Positions 22,165 through 33,005 of a DNA stretch of 40,845 nucleotides are shown here, one piece after another. The stretch's first letter is position 1. The number at the start of each line of letters is the position of its first letter. Below the pieces are notes generated by a model. It was not told the DNA's origin. It ran no database searches and saw nothing but the letters and a program-made list of their open reading frames with translations. The DNA comes from Cytidiella melzeri (Eukaryota; Basidiomycota; Agaricomycetes; Polyporales; Irpicaceae), in NCBI GenBank assembly GCA_022592445.1, contig JABYQR010000385.1:1-40845 (forward strand), given 5' to 3'. The translations under genes and the position numbers were made by a program.

Positions 22165-22728
22165 CCGCCCACACCTTTTGCAACATAGTCAGTCTGAAAT
22201 TGATAATTTTCTGAAGCTTCAAGTTGTAAGTAATGATATGTTGAAATTGTGCTGATCTTACCAGTCTTGACAGACACAAAACTGCTCAAAACTGTCATTC
22301 AAAGACAAGCAGGTGTTTTTGAAGGCGGTTGATGGCCTTCCTCGCAGTCCTGAATGGCAGTGGGAAACCTTTGAGCTACATGTTGAGGAGACAGATGGAG
22401 GAGAAGAGGACTGCGCTAACCAAGAGGTCTTCGAGCTATGGGAGCAGAATCCGGTAGAATGTATTGGTGAGCTTCTAGCAAATCCAACCTTCAAATACCA
22501 TTTACACTACGTACCTGAGCAATAATACAAGGACGAGAGCGGAGAGAAACCCATTATTGGTGAGATGTGGAGTGGTGCATAGTGAGAGAATGTCCAGGTA
22601 AGTAGATAAGAAAGTGATGCAAGCAAAAACTCCATAACTCATTGCCTGCACAGAAACAGCTGCCAGAAGGCGCCACACTCGTTCCTGTGATACTTGCGTC
22701 TGATAAAATGCAGCTGTCAAACTTCAGC
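22165..22728 (+). pseudogene. Second Plavaka transposase fragment, truncated
   Basis: The segment reads SEIDNFLKLQV, then (after a ~70-bp intron) KLSFKDKQVFLKAVDGLP, EWQWETFELHVEE, NPVECIGELLANP, YHLHYVPEQ, GEMWSG, and after another intron LPEGATLVPVILASDKMQL. This is the order of the Plavaka N-terminal half up to the SDKxQL motif holding the first catalytic-region Asp. Breaks are a TAA after YVPEQ (about 22523) and TAG TGA after GEMWSGA. The match stops at about 22728, where gypsy sequence begins. The rest of the gene is not on the other side of the gypsy piece, so this is a rearranged remnant and not a simple nested insertion. It is a different Plavaka lineage from the one at 803. Confidence 0.8.
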
Positions 22729-23655
22729 GTTTCTGGTTCGGCAAATAGATTGTTCTCGCGTAGACGCTTGAGGACTTCCTGTGTGATGCAACAGTTTTCC
22801 TTCTTGTCTTCTGTGAAGATGAGGATGTTGTCGAGATACACCATGACATGTCCTTCTAAGATCAAATCACTCAAAACTTCATTCATCGTGGCTTAGAACA
22901 TTGCAGGTGCATTGCTAAAATCAAAATACATCACCTTGGCTTCAAAAAGGCTGCGGTGTGTGATGAACGATGTCTTCCATTCGTCACCCTTTCGGATGTG
23001 AACATTATTGCATCCCCATCTAAGATCAATCCTTGAGAAGACCTTAGCCTTGCTTAACAAATTGATTAAATCGTTGATGCGAGGTATGGGGTACCGGTTT
23101 TTCACTGTGATGTCGTTCAGTTTTTGGTAGTCTTGCACAAGGCGTAACAAATCATCTTTCTTCTTGACAAAGAACACAGGTGCTGCAATCGGACCTTTTG
23201 ATTTGGGGATGTAACCTTTTCGGAGTTCCTCTTCGATTCATTGATCTAGAGAATTCTTTTCCATTGGAGACAGTGGGTATAGTTTAGCTGCTTTGGGAAG
23301 GGAGGCACCTTCCTCAAATTTAATTGCGCAATTGTAAAGTTTGTGTAATGGCATGCATTCTGACTTTTTCCTTGAAAAGATGTCACCAAATTCCCGTAGG
23401 TATTTTGATACTAATGGTTCAAATTGACTGATTCTTGTTCGTCAAAGCCATCTTCAAAGCCCTCATGTTCCTTTCCAGAAAGTTCAGTAATTATTTCTGC
23501 TATTTTTTGGTCTGCTGGATTGTCTAAGTCAATGCAGTGGATGTGAGGGTTGTCCGGGTTGACACTTCCTATTTTGTCCAGGTAGTCTGACACTGAACGC
23601 CCCTTAGGTAATTCAGGCTCATTGATCTCTTCTTGAGTTACAGTGATGTTCTTAC
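22729..23655 (-). pseudogene. Truncated Ty3/gypsy pol fragment (linker and reverse transcriptase)
   Basis: Read from 23655 leftward, the sequence encodes the protease-RT linker (DYLDKIGSVNPDNPHIHC), then YLREFGDIFSRKKSECMPLH, KSKGPIAAPVFFVKKKD, LVQDYQKLNDITVKNRYPI and the RT palm. It ends where the match to the right-edge gypsy copy (40155-40845) stops. Lesions: a stop at DQ*IEEEL (about 23240), CAA to TAA in the AMF*AT stretch (about 22895), and a YLDN triad in place of YLDD, removing a catalytic Asp. It lacks integrase, RNase H and LTRs. The family is the same as the element at the right edge. Confidence 0.9.
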
Positions 23656-24395
23656 AAGCTCTTGAGGCACAGAGCTCAGGACATCTGGTAAATCTCTACT
23701 TGTCATTTGCCCAATATATCTCCGGATTGTGGCGACATAGGAAGGTCATCCTGATACTCATTTGTTTACTACTGTGATCAGTAGCAAGCATTTGTTGTTT
23801 TGCTCTGTGCAATCCTATTTCTAGGTACTGGTCCCTGAGGTGGTCATACATACAGTGGTATGTTTTGTCTAGGTTTGCTTGTGCTGCAGGATGTGCGTGT
23901 GTTGTTTTGACAGCCTAGTGTTGGCATATGCAATTGCTTGGGACAAGGCTGATGCTTTGACCTCGGTGAAGCTCAATTTGTCAGGGGTTGTAAAGGCAAG
24001 GCTGTCCGGGGGTCTTGTAGCACACCCTGACTGGCAAGTTCATTGGTGCCGTTGCACCAGTTACCTTTTACCCACTTGAAGGTGGTAATTTCTGCTCATC
24101 ACTGTAGGTGGTATGCGTTACTCTGGAATAGCTGGGCAGTGCGGATGCCAATCCAGCCGCAATCAATCACATATCAAGAACTGCTGATGATATGTAAGGG
24201 TTGTGTTGTGGGGGCAAGCTCTGCTGCTGGTTGTATAGCCAGGATTTAGCCGGCTTGGTCAGTCTGGGTTGGGCCAGGAACTCTGGTGACCAGATTGTGT
24301 AGATGGTTAGGGTTGAACCAAAGTTCTGCACCAGCATGTGTGTTTGATGCCCTCCCTGTTGTGAATGCAGGAGCCATCTGTATACACAACTACGG
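23656..24395 (-). pseudogene. Degraded RNase H domain of a non-LTR (LINE-type) element
   Basis: On the minus strand from about 24395, VVVYTDGSCIHNREGIKH matches the start of the RNase H fold common in fungal LINEs. It is followed by WFNPNHLHNLVTRVPGPTQT, ILAIQPAAELAPTTQPLHII, GWIGIRTAQLFQ and TTFKWVKG. The position of the second acidic residue is a TAA (AG*ILAI, about 24248). The ISDS motif is ISSS followed by TGA, and later frames shift. The part 23656-23860 is too decayed to assign. The copy-X repeat begins abruptly at 24396, cutting the LINE sequence off upstream. Confidence 0.65.
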
Positions 24396-24980
24396 TGTTA
24401 CAATTCCTGAAGAATGAAAAAGAATTGTTACAGTGCACTGCAGCACATTGATGCCTTTTCAGATGTGACCTTTTTGTCCCCCAAAGTGGGGGAATCTGAT
24501 GGCAGAATACAGACAGTAACAGTGTCAATAACAAAACAATGAATACAGCTGATGGCATCACACTGGCCTTGTTATCAGCTCTTTATGACTTTGTATCAGA
24601 TCACTTCTGCAATCCAAAAGCAGTTCTTGATGTTTACAGACTGCATATGGGTACAAATCCGTACATATAATACACCATTGGATAGCCCTATCTGGTGGCA
24701 ACATGCTGGTACCAACATCCTGTCAATTGAGGTGAAATTGAGCAAGTTATGGCCAGTCTACTGAAAAACATCATCCAGACTCAGATTCAAACTCCACTCC
24801 TGCTTGCAAATGATGTCCAACTCTGGTCTGGTACATGTGCAGCAATCTACAGACATTGTTTGCTCTCTGAACAAGGAATACAATCAGAAGACATGCCACA
24901 AATAGTATTGGCTCTGAGCAAGAATTACCAGTACTTTGGAAGCTAACTACAAATTCTCAACCCCTACATTCTCGGACAAT

Positions 24981-26428
24981 AGGAGTGTTCAGAGTGGACG
25001 ATTAAGGTTGATTCTTGGGTCTGATTTTGGTTTGATTCTGCAGCGGTGGTCTGGGGTCCTACTCCGTGATTATTTGCACGATTAACAGGAATCATGCTGA
25101 ATTGCGCTCCCTTGTTGTCCCTCCTCTGGAGGAGGGACAACGAGAATCAAGCCTTGATTCTCGCTCTCCTGTACTTACTTGGTACTTACTTACATCCCCA
25201 CCTGCCGTGACTTTGAAGACAAACTCATCAAGCTTGTCTGGGCCCAGCATGCCGCCCTCTCCTCATTCACCACCGCCTCCCTCCCATACACCGCCTCGGC
25301 TGTCCCCTCCAACGTCAACTCTGACAACAACAAGACACCTTGCATGGGAGACGTAGAGTTTGAGGTGCACGTTTTCACAAAGGTGCGTACAGCTCTTTCT
25401 CAACTCTATCACTCCAAACTTGCTCTCCATTGGTTGCATACATACGTGGCTTAGTCCGAGGCTAGTCCGAAATTGGCGTTCACATACTGCTAAGCTTGCT
25501 GAGATGAACAGCGAGTCAATTGTGTGTTACAGGACCCTTGCTGACCATGACTTTGGAATCCGCAGGCTGCGTTGCTGGGGATGGACTCGCACTCGGTCAA
25601 CGTCACACTACCCGGACAAGACTCGACGAAGGAGAAAAGAATAGACGTACTGATGCGCTCCTTCCAAGGCGGTATGTACACAAACCCCAAACCGCTCGTG
25701 CAGCATACTGAACTCATCTCAGGCTACTATCCTCAGCTCATAGCGCTCTACGAACATCTCGGAGTCCGCTTTTGCCAGGCAGATTTCACGTATTCCTTTG
25801 CCACTGTCTCTTCCGCCGTTAGCACACTCAACCCGGACGTGTCCAATAGGAATATCACGATGTTCATGATATACGACAGAGCGTCAGGACGGAATGGGCT
25901 CAGTGTTCCTGCCCCGTACTTTCCTTCGTCACACGCTGCCTCAAGGACATTATGGGATACGTGCTTTGCCTACGCCGCCTATGCAATATCCGGCCATGTC
26001 GCTCTACTGTTTTCATTGTGCATGGCATTGCTTTCCCTCCCCGTACGCACAACCAACCCTCCCAGTTTAGGCTCTATATTACTACTTTGCGCGTCTCGCG
26101 TGTTTGGGGTCAAGAGTCTCCCTGTTACACGTAGAGTAGTATGTGTATAGTTTTATGTTTTTACCGTCTCTGGCTCCACCAACGTTTAATAACATTGATT
26201 TTTGAATAAATAAAAAAAGACCAAATTGAGATAATGAGGGAATTACTTATGTTGTGTTAGAGTGAATTACTTATGTTGTGTTGGAGAATCAGGCAGAATC
26301 AGCACTGTGTGATGGGGTGTTCAGAGTGCACTCTGATTAATAGTCTGATTAAGAAAATTGACGGCAAGAAAAATCACCACTTAAACAGACCCGGAATCAC
26401 TGGTAATCAACCTACTCTGAACTCCCCT
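24981..26428. mobile_element. 1.45-kb inverted-repeat element carrying a captured gene fragment
   Basis: Copies Y and Z read GGACAATGTAAATTT and GAACAATGTAAATTT without interruption at this point. In copy X the same site is split by 1,448 bp that begin AGGAGTGTTCAGAGTGGACG and end ...ACTCTGAACTCCCCT. The 3-bp sequence AAT is duplicated on either side (24978-24980, 26429-26431). The ends are imperfect inverted repeats of about 25 bp sharing GTTCAGAGT and GATTA. A subterminal GGTGTTCAGAGTGCACTCTG palindrome lies near 26316. The interior holds part of a FAD-dependent oxidoreductase gene and no transposase. The superfamily is uncertain; a 3-bp duplication fits CACTA- or Harbinger-like elements. 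Confidence 0.8.
25345..26150 (+). pseudogene. Fragment of an FAD/NAD(P)-binding oxidoreductase (amine-oxidase-like) gene
   Basis: Three exon-like pieces (to 25382, 25566-25671, 25723-26150) splice in frame with GT-AG introns. They give FEVHVFTKAALLGMDSHSVN, then RIDVLMRSFQGGYYPQLI, ALYEHLGVRFCQADFTYSF, GRNGLSVPAPYFPSS and a hydrophobic C-terminal part. This layout (Rossmann strand two, GMDxHS, VPMRxFxGGYYP, later hydrophobic segment) matches a fungal FAD-dependent oxidoreductase family. The GxGxxG nucleotide-binding loop at the N-terminus and the catalytic C-terminal part are missing, so it cannot encode a working enzyme. It ends at 26150. It lies entirely inside the 1,448-bp inverted-repeat element, so it was probably carried there. 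The host origin of the fragment is inferred. Confidence 0.65.
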
Positions 26429-26439
26429 AATGTAAATTT

Positions 26440-27420
26440 GGTGGCTGCATCAACAGTGAGTACTGCACCTGATTGTTTTTTAAAGTTTCACAACCATTAG
26501 TTGATCTCTAAACAGGAGTTACAATCAGAACATAGCCTGTGGCAGTCCTAATGGGGCTGAGGCAGTTCAGACATCAACACAATGTGATTGCATCAGCAGC
26601 AAGCACTGTGTCAAATTGTTGCACAAAGTTTCACAGCCATGAGTTGCTCTCTAAGGAGGAATTGAAATCAGAACATAGCCTGTGGCAGATTTGATGGGGC
26701 TGAAGCAGTTCAGACATTAACAGGATGTGGTCGCATCAGCATGAAGCACTGCCTTTGATTCTTCCATACAGTTTCACAACCACCAGTTGCTTTATAAGCA
26801 GGAGTTACAATCAGAACACAGCCTGTGGCAGCTCTGATGGGGGTGAGGTAGCGCAGACATCAGCTGGATGTGGTTTCATCAGCAGCCAGCACTGCATTCA
26901 ATTGGTCCACAAAGTTTCACAACCACTGAGTTCCAAGCAGGAGTTACAGCTGTTTCAATGGTGGTGATGCAGTTCAGACATTAACAGTGCATGGTTGCAT
27001 TGGCAGCAAGCACTGCATTCAATTGGTTCACAAGGTTTCACAACCACTACTCTCTATGCAGAAGTTTCAGTCAGAACACAATCTGTGGCAGTTCAAATAT
27101 GGGTGATGCAGCTCAGACATCAACAGGACATGGCTGCATCAGCAGCAGTCACTGCGTCAGATTGTTGCACAAAGTTTGACAACCATGAGTTGCTCTCTAA
27201 GGAGGAATTAAAATCAGAACATAGCCTGTGGCAGATTTGATGGGGCTGAAGCAGTTCAGACGTTAACAGGATGTGGTCGCATCAGCATGAAGCACTGCCT
27301 TTGATTCTTCCATACAGTTTCACAACCACCAGTTGCTCTATAAGCAGGACTTACAATCAGAACACAGCCTGTGGCAGCTCCAATGGGGGTGAGGCAGTGC
27401 AGACATCAACAGAACACATG
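26440..27420 (+). repeat. ~142-bp tandem array in copy X
   Basis: About seven degenerate units, each with an AGAACAYAGCCTGTGGCAG core, a GGGG(T/C)GAGGCAGTTCAGACA stretch and AAGTTTCACAACCA. Cores lie near 26528, 26670, 26815, 27073, 27219 and 27359 (spacing 140-146 bp). Open frames through the array are by-products of the repeat. Confidence 0.85.
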
Positions 27421-28202
27421 TAACATGTTCTACTAATTGATCTAATGAGACACCCTACAGCCCTTCATTCTTGAAGCAAGTAATTTTCTAGAATTAGCAG
27501 TGAGCACTGCACAAGATCAATGATAAGATCTAAGAAGCCCCTAGCTACCATTGGTGACTAGCTTTTTCAATGTATGGCTCCTTTACCTATTTATTAATTG
27601 TGGTACAGTCACTTTATCCCAGTTCAAGTTGCTCATCAAAGGTGTCATCAATACAAAATGCCCTAACTACAGTCAATATTCATGACTAGATCACTTGTCA
27701 AGGTCCTAACCAGGAACAAAGTTGTTTACTGAGGTTTACTTTGGTAACAGACTCACTGGTTCAAGGAACTATTTCAGGCTTTATGACTTATTCAATTTGC
27801 TATCAGTAACATAATCATTTGTAACCCTGCTCCTGCAGTTTACCCAAATTGTATCTGGATTATTTGACATAGTAAAACACCTTTACAATGAAGACACACA
27901 TCAAACAACCTTTATCCCTCTGCTCTACTCCACAAACTTGTCTTAACTCTGTACTCACACCGGTCATTGCACTTCAAACAACACAGCACAGTCCTGCTCC
28001 TTGCTCAAATTATTGCATACTCCATTGAAAACAAACCACCAACTCTTTATACATTACTCATCCATAAAGCAGTTCACAACCAAATGACTCAGCCAAGCTG
28101 CTACCAGCAGCAAGTTTACTTACAAATATGGCTTCAAACAGTAACCTTTCATTCAATCTTCAGGAAGTGTACTTGCTGCTTGCTGGCCTTGTAAACACTA
28201 GT

Positions 28203-31200
28203 TACTAGCGTTAGCAAGGCCTGCAAGCGGCAAGTACAATTCCTGAGGATTGAATGAAATATTACTATTTGAGCAAGATTTGTAAGTAAACTTGGTGCTT
28301 GTAGAAGCCTGAACAAGTAATTTTGTTGGGAATAGCTTTTCCATGAGTAATGTATAGTAAGTTGGCGGTTTGTCTTCACTGGAGCACACAATAATTCATG
28401 AAAAAAGAGGGACTATGCTGTATCGTTTGAAGTGCAACAATGGGTGTGAGTACAGAATTGAAACAAGCTTGTGGAGTAGAGCATGGAGATGAATATTGTT
28501 TGACATGTGTCTTCTTCTTAATGGTGTTGAACTATGTTCAATAGTCTAGATACAATTTGGTAAACTGCAGGAGCAGAGCTACAAGTGATTTTGTTATTGA
28601 TAGCAAATTGAATAAATCATATAGCATGAAATAGTTAATTGCACCTGTGACTTTGTTATCACAAAGAACCTCAGTAATCAATTCTGTGCCTGGTAGGGAC
28701 CTTGCCAAGCCATCTGGTCATCAATATTGACTGTATTACAGGCATTTGCTATTGGTGACACCTTTGATAGGCAACTTGATCTGGGATAAAGTGACTGTAC
28801 TACAGTTGATAAATTTGGTTGCGGAAACAGGAGCCATACATTGATGAAGGTGGTCACCAATGGTAGCAAGGAGCTCCATCTATCTTGTCATTAATATTGT
28901 GCAGTGTTCACTGCTGATCCCAGAAAATTACTTGCTTCAAGGTTGAAGGGCTTGAGGGTGTCTCATTGGATCAATTCCTGAAACATGTTACATGTGTCCT
29001 GTTGATGTCTGCACTGCCTCACCCCCATTGGAGCTGCCACAGGCTGGGTTCTGATTGTAACTCCTGCTTATAGAGCAACTAGCGGTTGTGAACCTGTGTG
29101 GAAGAATCAAAGGCAGTGCTCTATGGTGATGCAACCATGTCCTGTTGATGTCTGAACTGCATCAGCCCCACTGGAACTGCCACAGGCTGTGTTGTGATTG
29201 TAACTACTGCTTATAGAGTAACTGGTGGTTGCGAAACTGTATGGAAGAATCAAAAGCAGTGCTCTATGCTGATGCAACCACGTCCTGTTCATGTTTGAAC
29301 TGCCTCAGCCCTATCAGAACCAACACAGGCTATGTTTTGATTGTAACCATTCCTGAGAGAGCAACTAATGGTTGTGAAACTTTGTGGAACAATCTGATGC
29401 AGTGGTTGCTGCTGATGCAACCAGGGTCTGAGCTGCATCACCATGTCCTGTTCATGTTTGAACTGCCTCAGCCCTATCAGAACCAACACAGGCTATGTTC
29501 TGATTGTAACCCCTCCTGAGAGAGCAACTAATGGTTGTGAAACTTTGTGGAACAATCCAATGCAGTGCTTGCTGCTGATGCAACCAGGGTCTGAGCTGCA
29601 TCACCCCTATTGGAACTGCCGCAGACTGTGTTCTGATTGTGCCTCCTGCTTAGGGAGAAGTGTTTGTGAAACCTTGTGGCCAATTGTATGCAGTGCTTGC
29701 TGCCGACGCAACCATGCACTGTTGATGTCTGAACTGCCTCACCCCTATTGGAACTGCCACAGTTGTAACTCTTCCTTAGAACGTAGTGGTTGTGAAACTT
29801 AGTGGACTGATTGAATGCAGCGCTGGCTGCTGATAAAACCACATCTGGCTGATATCTGCGCTTCCTCACCCCCATTAGAGCTGTCAAAGGCTGTGTTCTG
29901 AATGTATCTCCTCCTTGTGGAGAAACTGGTGGTTGTGAAACTGTATGGAAGAGTCAAAAGCAGTGCTCTATGCTGATGCAACCACGTCCTGTTCATTTTT
30001 GAACTGCCTCAGCCCCATCAGAACCACCACAGGATATGTTCTGCTTGTAACCACCCCTTAGAGAGCAATGAATGGTTGTGAAACTTTGTGGAACAATCCG
30101 ATGCAGTGCTTGCTACTGATGCAACCATGTCCTGTTGATGTCTGAACTGCCTCACCCCTATGGGAACTGCCACAGACTGTGTTCTGATTGTAACTCCTGC
30201 TTATAGAGCAACCGGTGGTTGTGAAACTGTGTTGAAGAATCAAGGGCAGTGCCTTATTCTGATGCAACCACGTCCTGTTGATGTCTGAACTGCCTCACTC
30301 CTATTGTAACTGCCACAGACTGTGTTCTGATTGTAACTCCTGCTTGTAAAGCAACTGGTAGTTGTGAAACTGTATGGAAGACTCAAAGGCAGTGCTCTAT
30401 GCTGATGAAACCACATCCTGTTGATGTCTCAACTGTATCAGCCCAACTAGAACTTCTGCAAATTGTGTTTAGATTGGAACTCCTTCTTAGAGAGCAACTA
30501 ATGGTTGTGAACATTTGTGCAACAATCTAATGCAGTGCTTGCTGCTGATGCAACCATGTCCTTTTGATGTCTGAACTGCCTCACCCCCATTGGAACTGCC
30601 ACGGGCTGTGTTCTGATTGTAACTCCTGCTTAGAGAGCAACTAACAGTTGTGAAACTTTGTGGAACAATCAGATACAGTACTCACTACTAATGCATCCAA
30701 AAATTTACATTGTCCAAGAATGTAGGGGTTGTGAATTTGTAGTTAGCTTCCAAAGTACTGGTAATTCTTGCTCAGAGGCAACACTATGTGTGGCATGTCT
30801 TCTTATCGTATTCCTTGTTCAAGGAGCAAGCAATGTCTGTATATTGCTGCACATGTACCTGATCAGAATCTGACATCATTTGCCAGCAGGAGTGGAGTTT
30901 GAATCTGAGTCTGGAAGACCATTTTCAGTAGACTGGCCATAATGTGCTCAATCCCACTTCGATTGACATAATGTTGCCACAAGATAGGGCTATCCAATGG
31001 TGTATTATATGTACAAATTTGTACCCATATGCAGTCTTTAAAAATCTAAAACTGCATTTTGATTGCAAAAGTGATCTGATACAAAGTTATCAAGGGCTGA
31101 TAACAAGGCCAGTGAGATGCCATCTGCTGTATTCATTGTTTTGTTATTGACACTGTTACTGCCTGTATTCTGCCATCAAATTCCCACACTTTGGGGGACA

Positions 31201-31278
31201 AAAAGGTCACATCTGAAAAGGCATCAATGTGCTGGAGCACACTGGAACAATTCTTCTTCAGTCTTCAGGAATTGTAAC
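28203..31278 (-). mobile_element. CACTA-like repeat family, copy Y, inverted relative to X
   Basis: It begins with a degenerate terminus (TACTAGCGTTAGCAAGGCC) directly against the end of copy X. It runs through the same right arm (28203-28985), a longer tandem array (about 28990-30690) and the A segment (30695-31278) in reverse orientation. X and Y together make an inverted repeat with arms of about 2.4 kb once the X insertion is discounted. The far terminus of Y is missing or diverged. There is no coding gene. Confidence 0.75.
28990..30690 (-). repeat. ~142-bp tandem array in copy Y
   Basis: About twelve units of the same repeat as in copies X and Z, in reverse orientation. The CTGCCACAGNCTGTGTTCTGAT core recurs about every 140 bp. 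It is the longest of the three arrays, so copy number has changed by unequal exchange or slippage. Confidence 0.85.
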
Positions 31279-31396
31279 TGTCCGTATTCTCCCATAAAAT
31301 TCCCACACTTTGGGTGACAAGAGGGTTCTGTCTGAAAAAGCATCAATGTGCTAGAGCACACTGGAACAATTCTCTTCATTCTTCAGGATCTGCAAC
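31160..31396. repeat. 119-bp tandem duplication at the end of copy Y
   Basis: Two adjacent copies of a unit start at 31160 and 31279 (TGCCTGTATTCTGCCATCAA / TGTCCGTATTCTCCCATAAA). Both run through CACACTTTGGG and CATCAATGTGCT to CTTCAGGA..TGYAAC. The second copy is more diverged. Confidence 0.8.
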
Positions 31397-31667
31397 AGAA
31401 TGTAACAGAATCCAAGGGTAAGTTAATAATTTTTGAAACACAGCACTTGCTGATAAAAGACCAAGCAAAACATGATTTCAAAGCTGGAGGCTATGCTCCA
31501 AACAGATTTGGTGACCATAGCTCATGTGTTTCAAACAGGGGTCAGATAGGCTAACCTTTTAAAGTATAGTAGCAAAAAGCTATGATGCTAACTACTGAAC
31601 CTCCTATCAATGAAACATAACAACTGTGCCTCCAGTGTGGGTGCTGTTTTTTTTGCTTCACACCAGC
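31397..31667 (+). other. Unique upstream region of the secreted-protein gene
   Basis: No gene or known repeat is seen. A poly-T run lies near 31648-31655, followed directly by the TATA box at 31668. The region could hold regulatory sites for the downstream gene. Confidence 0.4.
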
Positions 31668-31675
31668 TATAAAAG
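31668..31675 (+). promoter_or_regulatory. TATA box of the secreted-protein gene
   Basis: TATAAAAG lies 172 bp before the start codon. It is followed by a pyrimidine-rich stretch (CACTCCTTCCAACACTCTC) typical of fungal transcription starts. Confidence 0.6.
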
Positions 31676-31846
31676 CACTCCTTCCAACACTCTCATACCA
31701 TCCCCCCCCATAACTCCAGGTTTTTTCAAGTGCAGGCCAGTGAGTACAGTCTTGCTCACAATTTCCGCACTCTGAGTCACTTCACTAAATCAATAATCTA
31801 GCTTTCTTCCCAAATTGTCTTTTGACAACCTACATTCTTGCTCATC

Positions 31847-32587
31847 ATGCATTTCTCAGCCCCTCTTGTGTTGGTTGCAGCCATTGTCACTGGTGTATTG
31901 CCTACAGTGACTGTGTCTGCCTTACCATACAGCAGTACAGGATCTACCCATTCACCTTCCTCCAACAATTTCAAGAGACTGAGCACAGTCTCTGGTTCCC
32001 CTGCTCCTACCAAGAGCTTGAAAATTAATCCTGAGAGGTCAAAGTGAGTGCTCACACTTTATATTGATGAGATGTGTTTCTGACAATCTCCTTTCAGTCT
32101 GTATGACCAACCTGACAGCAAACTCCAAATGCAAGGGCAGCAACACCAGGTATGTAGAAAGACCTTTGTTCACAATGGTACTAAAGTCCTGCAATCATAG
32201 GCACATGTGAAAAAGAGACAGGGAAAATCAGCAGAGGAAATGGAAAACCTACCTGGAAACCAGCATCAGAGTCCAGGAAGCAGCAGGGAGGATACATTCC
32301 GGCCTGTATTCTATATTTTCCGTCAACCAGTACCGGACCCCCCACGTAAAGCTGGTACAGGCGCGCCACCCTTCCCCATACCTAGCCCTTACAGCGGACT
32401 AGAAGAATCTCCCCCACGCGAGACCCCACCCTTCTTTAGACCGCTCAAGTCATTATTTAGAAAACGCCCTGAAGCACCACCTTCTGAAGCAAGACCTGCT
32501 GATGCAAAACCTGATGATCCCCCACCTGCTTACCCTGGCACCCACCCCCCTCCTGGTGATAGTAAGACTAGCACCCAGAAAGCATGA
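31847..32587 (+). CDS. Small secreted proline-rich protein, 211 aa, candidate effector
   Basis: Three exons (31847-32043, 32098-32149, 32201-32587) join in frame through 54- and 51-bp introns with consensus sites. ATG 31847 begins MHFSAPLVLVAAIVTGVLPT, a classical signal peptide; cleavage after VSA (about residue 26) would release a protein starting LPYSS. The mature part is low in hydrophobic residues and has no cysteine that I can see. It contains a KKR dibasic site near residue 87, a possible Kex2 cut, and a Pro-rich C-terminal half (PPPAYPGTHPPPGDSKTSTQ). I recognise no domain or family. No lesion is visible. It sits between two repeat copies in repeat-rich DNA, a setting often seen for fungal secreted effector-like genes, but a host-interaction role is only an inference. 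Confidence 0.75.
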
Positions 32588-33005
32588 TTCCTTAGCTATC
32601 AAGCTGTATCTGCTGCTTCATCTGTAAGACTTGGCAGGGAGATTTAGTGGCGGATTAAATTGTGTTATCACATACTTATGTTCATGGGTAGATCATTGTG
32701 CTGTATTCACTTAGATAACTCAGCTTTGTTTTAAAAAGGAACTGGAGAGGTAACGTGGGGCATATGTGCAGTATAACTACAAGAATTGTGTGGAGACTCA
32801 ACATATTTGTGAGCATCACCTTATTGTAATCCCATGGCACCAAGAACATGCTATTACATTACAAATGTGCTCACAGTCACCTACAACGTGTGTTGCAGTT
32901 AAAAGCTGTGGTAACCTTGCACATGAAGTTTTCTGGTGATTTTTATAAGTAATATTCCTGGTATTGCTCACTTTTATGAGCAAACACTTGATTGGTGATA
33001 ATATA
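32588..33005. other. Downstream region of the secreted-protein gene
   Basis: This contains the gene's presumed 3' UTR and AT-rich spacer up to the start of copy Z. There is no further reading frame of note. Confidence 0.4.

Larger units (their letters stand above)
24396..28202 (+). mobile_element. CACTA-like repeat family, copy X (left end missing, carries an insertion)
   Basis: This copy shares, in order, a ~585-bp A segment (24396-24980), the tandem array (26440-27420) and a right arm (27420-28202) with copies Y and Z. Its right end is a degenerate CTAGT terminus abutting copy Y at 28202/28203. The left terminal ~130 bp present in copy Z are absent. A 1,448-bp element interrupts it at 24981-26428. 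I see no transposase in the family, so it is non-autonomous. Confidence 0.75.

Noticed and set aside
25066..25340. Pro-rich open frame upstream of the oxidoreductase fragment
   Set aside because: It does not resemble the oxidoreductase N-terminus, lacks the GxGxxG loop, and is compositionally simple. It may be captured leader sequence, but nothing supports a gene.
29229..30267. Repetitive Cys/Leu-rich open frames through the ~142-bp array
   Set aside because: They follow the repeat unit, break at every diverged copy, and occur equally in all three array copies and both strands.
26440..30690. Possible CRISPR-like or centromeric satellite array
   Set aside because: The units are degenerate, ~142 bp, without spacers, and sit inside bounded mobile-element copies in a eukaryotic genome. 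The arrays are far too short for a centromere.
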